DNA from: Methylogaea oryzae | GTDB taxonomy: Bacteria > Pseudomonadota > Gammaproteobacteria > Methylococcales > Methylococcaceae | Reading direction: 5' to 3' | DNA: 64,000 nt | Assembly: GCF_019669985.1 (NCBI RefSeq) | Contig: NZ_AP019782.1 | Span: 1,046,501 to 1,110,500 of the forward strand | Shown here: one piece after another, positions 45,226-53,478 of the stretch | How the letters are laid out: each line of letters opens with the position of its first letter | Position numbering within the stretch: position 1 is the stretch's first letter | Notes under the pieces: generated by a model | Database searches by the model: none | Seen by the model: the letters and a program-made list of their open reading frames with translations, nothing else | Told to the model about the DNA's origin: nothing | Made by a program: the position numbers and the translations under genes

Positions 45226-46652
45226 GGCTGCACCTCGTTCAATACCCAGGTGTCTTTGGTGCCGCCGCCCTGGGAGGAATTGACCACCAGCGAGCCTTCC
45301 CGCAGGGCCACCCGGCTCAGGGCGCCGGGCACCAGGCTGACTGTGTTGCCGGACAGCACGAAGGGCCGCAGGTCCACGTGGCGCGGCGCCACGCCTTGCT
45401 CCACCAGGGTGGGGCAGGCGGACAGGGCCAGGGTCGACTGGGCGATGTAGTTGTCCGGATTGGCCAGGATGCGCTGGCGGAATTCGGCCACCTGCTCCCG
45501 GCTGGAAGTGGGGCCCACCAGCATGCCGTAGCCGCCGGAGCCCTGCACTTCCTTGACCACCAGCTCTTCCAGGTGCTCCAGCACGTAGCGGCGGTCGTCG
45601 TTGTCGGCCAGCTTGTAGGTGGGCACGTTGGCCAGGATGGGTTCTTCGCCCAGGTAAAAGCGCACCATGTCCGGCACGTAGGTGTAGGTGGCCTTGTCGT
45701 CGGCCACGCCGGTGCCGATGGCGTTGGCCAGGGTCACGCCGCCGTTGCGGTACACCGACACCAGGCCCGGCACGCCCAGCATGGAATCGGCGCGGAACGC
45801 CAGGGGATCGAGGAAGTCGTCGTCGACCCGGCGGTAGATCACGTCCACCCGCTTGTTGCCCTCGGTGGTGCGCATGAACACGGCGTTGTCCTTGATGAAC
45901 AGATCCTGGCCTTCGACCAGGTCCACGCCCATTTGCTGGGCTAGGAAGGCGTGCTCGAAATAGGCGCTGTTGTAGGCCCCCGGCGTCAGCAGCACCACCG
46001 TGGGATCGGGCACGCCGGGCGGCGCCACCGCCCGCAGGTTGTTGAGCAGCACTTGGGGGTAGTGTTCCACCGGCGCCACCGAATAGCGGCGGAACAGTTC
46101 GGGGAACAAGCGCATCATCATCTTGCGGTTTTCCAGCATGTAGGACACGCCGGAGGGGGTGCGCAGGTTGTCCTCCAGCACGTAGAACTGGTCCTCGCCG
46201 GTGCGCACCAGGTCGATGCCGGCGATGTGGGCGTAGATGCCGCCCGGCACGTCCACGCCCTGCATTTCCGGGCGGTACATCTCGTTGGTGAGCAGCGTGG
46301 CCGGCACGATGCCGGCCTGGATGATCTCCTGGCCGTGGTAGATGTCGTGCAGGAAAGCGTTGAGGGCGCGCACCCGCTGGACGGCGCCCGCCGCCAGCCG
46401 CTGCCATTCCCCGTGGGAAAGGATGCGCGGAATCACGTCGAAGGGAATCAGCCGCTCGGCGCCGTCCTCCTCGCCGTAGACGTTGAAAGTGATGCCCACC
46501 CGGCGGAACAGCCACTCCGCCTCGCGGCTTTTCTGCTGCAAATAGTCCAGCGGGCTGTTGGCCAGCCAGCCGGCATAGTCCCGGTATACCGCGCGGATTT
46601 CGGCATCGGCGCCGTGCATTTCGTCGAACATGGGCTGTCGCTGGGTATTCAT
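45219..46652 (-). CDS. Circularly permuted ATP-grasp amidoligase-like protein
   Basis: The protein has 477 residues, COG2308-like. Segments include FDEMHG near the start, GITFNVYGEEDGAERLIPFD, YVLEDNLRTPSGVSYMLENR, and the late VKEVQGSGGYGMLVGP, which matches the ATP-binding Lys and glycine-rich loop displaced by circular permutation. Such enzymes are predicted to form peptide bonds with ATP. It is the first gene of the ATP-grasp / alpha-E / transglutaminase / Anbu operon, so the operon should make a peptide or conjugate and then process it. AAGG precedes the start. Confidence 0.94.
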   Translation of the reverse strand: MNTQRQPMFDEMHGADAEIRAVYRDYAGWLANSPLDYLQQKSREAEWLFRRVGITFNVYGEEDGAERLIPFDVIPRILSHGEWQRLAAGAVQRVRALNAFLHDIYHGQEIIQAGIVPATLLTNEMYRPEMQGVDVPGGIYAHIAGIDLVRTGEDQFYVLEDNLRTPSGVSYMLENRKMMMRLFPELFRRYSVAPVEHYPQVLLNNLRAVAPPGVPDPTVVLLTPGAYNSAYFEHAFLAQQMGVDLVEGQDLFIKDNAVFMRTTEGNKRVDVIYRRVDDDFLDPLAFRADSMLGVPGLVSVYRNGGVTLANAIGTGVADDKATYTYVPDMVRFYLGEEPILANVPTYKLADNDDRRYVLEHLEELVVKEVQGSGGYGMLVGPTSSREQVAEFRQRILANPDNYIAQSTLALSACPTLVEQGVAPRHVDLRPFVLSGNTVSLVPGALSRVALREGSLVVNSSQGGGTKDTWVLNEVQPC

Positions 46653-47080
46653 GCAAGGCCTTGCAGCAAGTGCAATGCCAACGATGAAAATCGAACGTTT
46701 TTAGCCGCGTCGGCCGCATGGGCCGGGATTGGCAAGGACTTGTTGCACCAACACGGTGAACCCTTGCACTACCAAGGTCGGCGGCCGGTATCGCCGACCG
46801 GCGTTTTCCCGCGTTCCTGGAGAGGGCGGCCCGTGCGCGCGCCCGGAAAACATATTCCGTTTTGTTTCTCGCCGTCCAAGGCGGCAAGGGCCATCTTTTG
46901 TGTAAGCAACCGCTTACAGAACAATCAGCTGGTGCCTACATAAAAATAGCCGGCGCGGGGCTAGTATTCCGCCATTCCAGGTAACGCTCTTCCTGGGGCG
47001 GCGGGGTTCTTACTGTGTTGAGGAGGTGCGATCGGAAAAAATGGCTTTCTGGCGGAAACGTTAACTAAAAAGGATGTTTT
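46653..47080. other. 428-base divergent intergenic region
   Basis: It separates the leftward Anbu operon from the rightward repeat-protein gene. No convincing gene is seen. It contains the palindrome described at 46901 and AAGGA eight bases before the start at 47081. Confidence 0.6.
46901..46918. promoter_or_regulatory. Perfect 7-base inverted repeat, candidate operator
   Basis: TGTAAGC (46901-46907), AACC, GCTTACA (46912-46918). The arm sequence and symmetry suit a helix-turn-helix dimer (LacI or GntR type). It lies 163 bases before the repeat-protein gene and 249 bases before the Anbu operon. Confidence 0.4.
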
Positions 47081-48241
47081 ATGAAAATTTTAGACTCGAA
47101 AAATAACCGTTCGGTATTCCCGGTCTTGCGGCGGATATACGGTTGGAGTTGTTTGCTGACCGTAGCGTTATTGTCGTACACCGCTGTTTATGCCGATCTT
47201 GCCCTAGCCCAATCCAGCGTTCCCGTCGTGGCGCAGATACCCACCGGCAGCAGCCCGACACCCCCTCCCAGCAGCAAAGTGACCTGCACCACCGGGCCGG
47301 ACTCCGCAATCAGCCCAACCTGTCCGGTCATCGAGTACGAGGGCGTGAAGTTCTGGCCTTTCAGCTATGTGGACAATCGTTACTCGCTCAACGTCGCCGG
47401 TTACGACGCCGCCAATCGATTGGTAAGCCAGCAGGAAGTCCCGGGAACTCGCTATGTTTGGAAAGTGACGGTGGATACGGCGGCGCAAACCGTCACATTC
47501 TTTGGGCAATCGAATACGACGGCGACCCTGCCGTGGAGCAAATTAACCCCTCCGCCGGTAGTCACCGCCGTGCCGGTCGCGAATAGCCCTACGCCGCCGG
47601 CCGGCAGTAAAGTCTCCTGCATGACCGGGCCGAATTCTCCGACCCCGGACGGCATTAGCCAAACCTGCCCGGTTATCGAGTATCAAGGTCTTAAAATCTG
47701 GCCATTCAGCTATGTGGACAATCGGTATTCGATCAACGTCGCCGGGTATGACGCAGCCAATAAATTGGTAAGCCAACAGGAGTTGACGGGTACCCGGTAT
47801 ATTTGGAAAGTCACGGTGGATACGACGGCGCAAACCGTCACGTTCTTCGGTCAATCGAATACGACCGCGACGATTCCCTGGAGCAAGTTGGTGCCGCCGG
47901 TCGTTGCGTCCATCCCGACCCAGAATAGCCCGGCTCCGCCGGCTGGCAGCAAGGTCGCCTGCATGACGGGGCCGAATTCGCCGAGTCCGGACGGTATTAG
48001 CCAGACCTGTCCGGTCGTGCAGTATAAGGGCCTGAATTTCTGGCCCTTCAGCTACGTCGACAATCGAGGCGCCATCAACGTGGTCGGTTATGACGCCGCC
48101 AATAAATTGGTGAGCCAGCAGGAACTGGCCGGCACTCGGTATATCTGGAAGGTAACGGTGGATGCGAACGCGCAAACCGTGACTTTTTTCGGACAATCCA
48201 ACGGAACCGTCACCATTCCTTGGAGCAAGTTGTCGCCTTAA
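47081..48241 (+). CDS. Exported protein of three tandem about 110-residue repeats, unknown function
   Basis: The protein has 386 residues. A long signal peptide (basic start, then WSCLLTVALLSYTAVYADLALA) is probably cleaved after ALA near residue 43. The mature protein consists of three repeats (about 49-155, 161-270, 275-384) joined by Pro-rich linkers. Each has a Cys pair (SKVxC...TCPV), the core WPFSYVDNR, GYDAAN, LVSQQE, GTRYxWKVTVD, QTVTFFGQSN and ends PWSKL. The pattern suggests small beta-rich domains with one disulfide each, acting outside the cytoplasm. No known family is recognised. Repeats 2 and 3 are closest, indicating recent internal duplication. It stands alone, with AAGGA before the ATG. 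Confidence 0.85.
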   Translation: MKILDSKNNRSVFPVLRRIYGWSCLLTVALLSYTAVYADLALAQSSVPVVAQIPTGSSPTPPPSSKVTCTTGPDSAISPTCPVIEYEGVKFWPFSYVDNRYSLNVAGYDAANRLVSQQEVPGTRYVWKVTVDTAAQTVTFFGQSNTTATLPWSKLTPPPVVTAVPVANSPTPPAGSKVSCMTGPNSPTPDGISQTCPVIEYQGLKIWPFSYVDNRYSINVAGYDAANKLVSQQELTGTRYIWKVTVDTTAQTVTFFGQSNTTATIPWSKLVPPVVASIPTQNSPAPPAGSKVACMTGPNSPSPDGISQTCPVVQYKGLNFWPFSYVDNRGAINVVGYDAANKLVSQQELAGTRYIWKVTVDANAQTVTFFGQSNGTVTIPWSKLSP

Positions 48242-48256
48242 CCGCGGCGCCTGGAT

Positions 48257-48286
48257 CTAGCCGGTCGTTTGTTTTGGGCCGGCTAG
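48257..48286 (+). terminator. Hairpin after the repeat-protein gene
   Basis: CTAGCCGG and CCGGCTAG form a perfect eight-base stem around a 14-base loop, 15 bases past the stop. It lacks a U-tract, so it may be a Rho-assisted or stability hairpin. Confidence 0.4.
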
Positions 48287-48424
48287 CCCGCATGCGGCGC
48301 CCATACGGCTATATCGATTGATGCGATGGGGACGTCGCCGCGATTGTCCGCGATCGGCGCGGGCGTGTCTGGCGTTTGGGGGAGCGAAAAGCCGCGCGGC
48401 ACGAATATGTCACCGTGCCAAAAC

Positions 48425-48453
48425 AAAAAAGGCTTAGCCGAAGCTAAGCCTTT
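48425..48453 (-). terminator. Intrinsic terminator of tRNA-Lys
   Basis: On the minus strand GGCTTAGC-TTCG-GCTAAGCC is a perfect eight-base stem with the stable UUCG loop, followed by TTTTTT, nine bases beyond the tRNA 3' end. Confidence 0.9.
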
Positions 48454-48461
48454 GATTTTGT

Positions 48462-48537
48462 TGGTGGGCCGTCCGCGACTCGAACGCGGGACCATCGCAT
48501 TAAAAGTGCGGTGCTCTACCGACTGAGCTAACGGCCC
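48462..48537 (-). tRNA. tRNA-Lys (anticodon UUU), CCA encoded
   Basis: The 76 bases fold as a cloverleaf: acceptor GGGCCGT/ACGGCCC, D-arm GCTCAGTCGGTAGAGC, anticodon loop CTTTTAA, T-arm with GTTCGAGTC. The 3' CCA is in the DNA. TTT at the anticodon reads Lys AAA/AAG. Its own promoter and terminator flank it. Confidence 0.97.
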
Positions 48538-48550
48538 TCCTGAATCGACA

Positions 48551-48580
48551 ATTCTAGCGCAAGGTCATGACCTCTGGCAA
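48551..48580 (-). promoter_or_regulatory. Promoter of tRNA-Lys
   Basis: On the minus strand TTGCCA, an 18-base spacer and TAGAAT end 13 bases before the mature tRNA 5' end, which places the transcription start a few bases upstream of it. Confidence 0.65.
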
Positions 48581-48615
48581 GCCGTGAAATGGTTTTATTG
48601 GTTGCTTAGAGGGGG

Positions 48616-48639
48616 CGGCGCCGGTGACGGCGCCGTTTT
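48616..48639 (+). terminator. GC-rich hairpin followed by TTTT (rightward)
   Basis: CGGCGCCG-GTGA-CGGCGCCG followed by TTTTC. It reads as an intrinsic terminator in the plus direction, though no plus-strand gene directly precedes it; it lies in the gap after the leftward fdxA stop. Confidence 0.4.
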
Positions 48640-48699
48640 CTTGCGGACGCACGAAATGAGGAGGCTTGTTTGAAAGCCGGCTCCGCCCGTACGTCCGGC

Positions 48700-49023
48700 T
48701 TAGCGCTCTAGGTACTGCATTTTGCCGGTTTTACCGTTCCATTCGTCGGCGTCGGCCGGGGCGGGGGAGACTTCGCTGATGGTGGGCCAGCTTTTCGCCA
48801 GTTCCGCGTTCAGTGCGATGAATTGCTGCTGATCGGCCGGAACCTCGTCTTCGGCGAAGATGGCGTTGGCCGGGCATTCGGGCTCGCACAGGGTGCAGTC
48901 GATGCATTCGTCCGGGTCGATGACCAAAAAATTTGGCCCTTCGTGGAAGCAGTCTACCGGGCAAACGTCAACGCAATCGGTGTATTTACACTTGATGCAG
49001 TTCTCGGTTACGACGAAGGCCAT
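48700..49023 (-). CDS. fdxA: 7Fe-8S ferredoxin
   Basis: The protein has 107 residues. The first cluster motif C9-I-K-C12-x4-C17-x3-C21 lies in the arrangement of a [3Fe-4S]-type site. The second CxxCxxCxxxCP (C40, C43, C46, C50) binds [4Fe-4S]. The C-terminal extension ([13 protein letters not shown]) is typical of FdxA. It carries low-potential electrons to unknown partners. It is divergent from cysB, with a good promoter and AAGGA before the ATG. Confidence 0.97.
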   Translation of the reverse strand: MAFVVTENCIKCKYTDCVDVCPVDCFHEGPNFLVIDPDECIDCTLCEPECPANAIFAEDEVPADQQQFIALNAELAKSWPTISEVSPAPADADEWNGKTGKMQYLER

Positions 49024-49059
49024 GCTGAATTCCTTAATGTGCTGTATCGGGAAAACGCC

Positions 49060-50452
<1,393 letters not shown>

Positions 50453-50461
50453 GGTTGGTAA

Positions 50462-51286
50462 TTAAACATATTGGCTGTGCAGCATTTCCGCCGCGCTCTC
50501 GTCCAGCAGCTCCCGCCGCCGTATGTCCTCGAAGCAAGCCAGCAGGTCGTCCGCCCGCAGGCGGCGCTTGTGGAGGGCGTCGTAGTCGTGCAGCACCCGG
50601 CCTTTGTGCATCATGACGATGCGATCGCCCAGGTTGACGGCCTGCTGCATGGAGTGGGTCACCATCAGGGTGGTGAGCCGCTCGCGGCTGACGATACGGT
50701 CGGTGAGGGCGATGACCTGGTCGGCGCTTTTCGGGTCGAGCGCGGCGGTGTGCTCGTCCAGCAGCAGCAAACGCGGCTTGAGCCAGGTGGCCATCAGCAG
50801 GGTCAGCGCCTGGCGCTGGCCGCCGGACAGACTGCCGATGGCGGTGTCCATGCGGTCTTCCAGGCCCATTTTCAGCTCGAACACCCGCTCGCGCAGCTCG
50901 TCGCGCAACTGCCGCGACGGCACCCAACCCAGTCCCCGGGTTAGGCCGCGCTTGGCCGCCAGGGCGAAGTTTTCGGCGATGGTCATGGTGGGCGCGGTGC
51001 CGGAGAAAGGGTTCTGGAACACCCGGCCGATCAGGCTGGCGCGGCGATGTTCCGGCCAGCCGGTGACATCCTGGCCGTCCAATTCGATGCGGCCGGAATC
51101 CAGCATAAAACTGCCGGCGATGGCGTTGAGCAGGGTGGATTTGCCCGAGCCGTTGCCCCCCAGCACGATGACGAAGGAGCCTTCGGCGATTGCCAGGTCG
51201 ATACCGGCCATGGGCCGAACTTCGTTGATAGTGCCCGCGTGGAAAGTCTTGCGGGCGCCTTCGATGCGCACCATGGGTTGGTTCAT
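50462..51286 (-). CDS. ABC transporter ATP-binding protein (COG1101-like)
   Basis: Start ATG 51286 (MNQPMVRIEGARKTF) has a perfect AAGGAGG; 274 residues. Walker A GGNGSGKST (about 43-51), signature LSGGQRQAL, Walker B LLLLDEHTAAL and the His switch THSMQQAV are intact. It belongs to the ATPase subfamily paired with COG4120 permeases and COG2984 binding proteins, an importer type whose substrates are mostly unknown (tryptophan or other aromatic compounds are proposed for some). Its start overlaps the permease stop by four bases (ATGA). Confidence 0.94.
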   Translation of the reverse strand: MNQPMVRIEGARKTFHAGTINEVRPMAGIDLAIAEGSFVIVLGGNGSGKSTLLNAIAGSFMLDSGRIELDGQDVTGWPEHRRASLIGRVFQNPFSGTAPTMTIAENFALAAKRGLTRGLGWVPSRQLRDELRERVFELKMGLEDRMDTAIGSLSGGQRQALTLLMATWLKPRLLLLDEHTAALDPKSADQVIALTDRIVSRERLTTLMVTHSMQQAVNLGDRIVMMHKGRVLHDYDALHKRRLRADDLLACFEDIRRRELLDESAAEMLHSQYV

Positions 51287-52218
51287 GCCGGCCTCCTTTT
51301 GGCGCGGGCGCCGTATTTGGCCAGAAAATCCGGCAGCACCAGGGCGACGAAGACGAAGGCCGCGGTGACCAGCTTGAGGTCGTTGGGGTTGAGCCCGAAG
51401 GACAGGGCGATGGCCACCAGTTGGCGGAACAACACCGAGCCGATGATGGCGCCGACGATGGCGAAACCGATGCTGGGCGCGGCGGTAAGCGCCTCGCCGA
51501 TGATGACGCTGGCCAAGCCCCACACCACCATGCCGATGCCCATCTGCGCGTCGGCGAAGTTCTGGTACTGGGCCCACAAGGAGCCGGCCAGGCCCACCAA
51601 ACCGTTGGACAGGGCCAGGCCGAACACCCGGTAGCGCTGCACGTCGCCGCCCAGCGCGATGACCATTTGCGGGTTGTCGCCGGAAGCGCGCATGGCGGTA
51701 CCGATGTCGGTGCGGAAGAAGGCCCACAACATCAACGCGGTGAAGCCCACCAGCAGGGACATCGCCAGCAGCACGGTCAAATCGGTGGACGACACGTCCC
51801 AACCGGCCAGATCGATGCTGGCCGCGCCGAACAGGCGCAGGCCGATGTGTTCGCAATAGGTGGAGAGGGTGGTGGCGCCGAGGAACGGGATGTTGCTGCG
51901 TCCCATCACGTGCAGGTTGACGGAATACAGCGCCGTCATTACCAGGATCCCCGCCAGCAGGGGATTGATGCGGAAACGGGTTTGCAGCACGCCGGACACG
52001 GCGCCGGCCAGCATGCCGGCCACAAAGCCGGCTCCGGTGGCCAGGAGCGGGTTGACGCCGTATTTCACCAGCAGGATGCCGGTAACGGCGGCGCCGAAGG
52101 TGAGCGAGCCGTCCACGGTGATGTCGGCGATGGCGAAAATGCGGAACGAAATGTAAACGCCCAAGGCCAGCAGCGCCAGGATGGCGCCGAGGGTCAATGC
52201 GCCGATCAGCAAGGTCAT
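51283..52218 (-). CDS. ABC transporter permease (COG4120-like)
   Basis: Start ATG 52218 (MTLLIGALTLGAILALLALGV) has GGAGG upstream; 311 residues with about eight TM helices. IADITVDGSLTFGAAV and the later GLANGLVGLAGSLWAQYQ-type loop (LSNGLVGLAGSLWAQY) match the branched-chain-type permeases that pair with COG2984 binding proteins. It overlaps both neighbours by four bases, so translation is tightly coupled. Confidence 0.94.
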   Translation of the reverse strand: MTLLIGALTLGAILALLALGVYISFRIFAIADITVDGSLTFGAAVTGILLVKYGVNPLLATGAGFVAGMLAGAVSGVLQTRFRINPLLAGILVMTALYSVNLHVMGRSNIPFLGATTLSTYCEHIGLRLFGAASIDLAGWDVSSTDLTVLLAMSLLVGFTALMLWAFFRTDIGTAMRASGDNPQMVIALGGDVQRYRVFGLALSNGLVGLAGSLWAQYQNFADAQMGIGMVVWGLASVIIGEALTAAPSIGFAIVGAIIGSVLFRQLVAIALSFGLNPNDLKLVTAAFVFVALVLPDFLAKYGARAKRRPA

Positions 52219-53459
52219 GATGCGGCCTCCGTCAGTACCAGCGGCGCGCACCACAGGGCGCCGCGGCGCAACTCGCTTTCGCCGGCCCCCACGCTTTCCC
52301 GGTGGTCGTTGAGCAAATGCAGCACGCCGCGTATGCGTTGGTTTTCCATGAGGGACTCCAGGGTGGCGGACAGTTCGATACGCCCTTTATGGATCGGCCG
52401 GTACGGCACAACGGCGCAGTGCACATGGCCGAACAAGGCGCCGCCGTTCATGGGGCGCAGGAATTCGGCCAGGGGCGGCGCGGGGTTGCGTGCCGCGATA
52501 CCGACCAGCAGCGCCGTTTCGTCGCCGTAGGCGGGTTCGGCGGTGAACAGCAAGCGGTCGCGGATATCGGGAAAAGCGAACAAGCCGCCGGGCGCTAGGT
52601 CCGGCGGGGTTTGGCGGGCGGCCCCCACCAACGCGGCGGTTTCCGCGGCGGCGACGAACACGGCCACCTCGCTTTGGCAGATTTCCAGCGCGGCCTGGGC
52701 CAATTCGCTCAAGCGGATGGGCGCCGAGTCCGGCGCGCTGCCGAAGCGCAGCAGGTAGCGGAATTCGCCGGCCGCTTCCAAGCCGTAGATCAGGCTGGCC
52801 TCCGGCACCAGGTCGCCCTCCTGCACCAGCCAGTCCGGGTGGGCCGGGTCGTTGCTGGGCAGCACGATGGCAAGCCCTCCCACCGCCAGCAGTTCGCCGG
52901 CATGGCCGGGATCGCCGTCATCGCTGCCCAAAGCGCCCAACCCCAGGCACACGCTGGCGGCGGGCAGGCGCACCGTTTGGCTCGGGGCGGCATCCGCCGT
53001 GCCGGCCAACACCGCCGACGGATCGCCCCACAGGCGGCCGCGCAGCCCCGTTCCGGTCGACAAGGCGTAGACATCCAGGGGATGTTCGCCGATGTGCCGG
53101 CTGACCGGCTCCTGCGCCGCTTGGGTTGGCGGTGGGGCCGCCGGCGCCGGAGCGGCGGCGCTGACTTCCACCAATTGGCTGAAACCGACCATCTCCAGCA
53201 CATTGCGCACCGGCGGCGAAGGATCCAGCACCCGCAACCGCCCGCCGACGCCTTGCAGCTGTTTGAACAGCAGCATCAGCACGCGGATGCCGGCGGAGCT
53301 GAGGAAGCTGACCTGGGACATGTCCAGGGCGATGACGTGGCAGCCGCTATGCAGGGAGTCCTGCAGCGTCTTGCCGACCGCTTCGCTCCAGGCCGCGTCC
53401 AACCGGCCTTGCAGCACGACGCGCATTTCCTCGCCGTCGATGTGGGTGGTGATTTCCAT
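52215..53459 (-). CDS. STAS-domain protein with a large uncharacterised C-terminal domain
   Basis: The protein has 414 residues and no TM helix. Residues 1-100 form a STAS domain like anti-sigma antagonists: MRVVLQGRLDA, and ALDMSQVSFLSSAGIRVLML, whose DMSQVSFLSSAG segment carries the Ser that partner kinases phosphorylate. An Ala/Pro-rich linker (about 103-120) leads to about 290 residues of no family I recognise; motifs are GLRGRLWGDPSAVL, HPDWLVQEGDLV and VPYRPIHKGRIELSATL. It lies between the triple binding protein (19 bases) and the permease (four-base overlap), so it is very probably a dedicated regulator of the importer. No cognate anti-sigma kinase or SpoIIE-type phosphatase was seen nearby. 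Confidence 0.85.
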   Translation of the reverse strand: MEITTHIDGEEMRVVLQGRLDAAWSEAVGKTLQDSLHSGCHVIALDMSQVSFLSSAGIRVLMLLFKQLQGVGGRLRVLDPSPPVRNVLEMVGFSQLVEVSAAAPAPAAPPPTQAAQEPVSRHIGEHPLDVYALSTGTGLRGRLWGDPSAVLAGTADAAPSQTVRLPAASVCLGLGALGSDDGDPGHAGELLAVGGLAIVLPSNDPAHPDWLVQEGDLVPEASLIYGLEAAGEFRYLLRFGSAPDSAPIRLSELAQAALEICQSEVAVFVAAAETAALVGAARQTPPDLAPGGLFAFPDIRDRLLFTAEPAYGDETALLVGIAARNPAPPLAEFLRPMNGGALFGHVHCAVVPYRPIHKGRIELSATLESLMENQRIRGVLHLLNDHRESVGAGESELRRGALWCAPLVLTEAAS

Positions 53460-53478
53460 GGGAGGGTTCCGATTGCCG

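Noticed and set aside
45226-46887. 550-codon N-terminal extension in frame with the alpha-E protein
   Set aside because: It lies out of frame within the ATP-grasp gene and has arginine/proline-rich shadow composition; alpha-E starts naturally at 45225.
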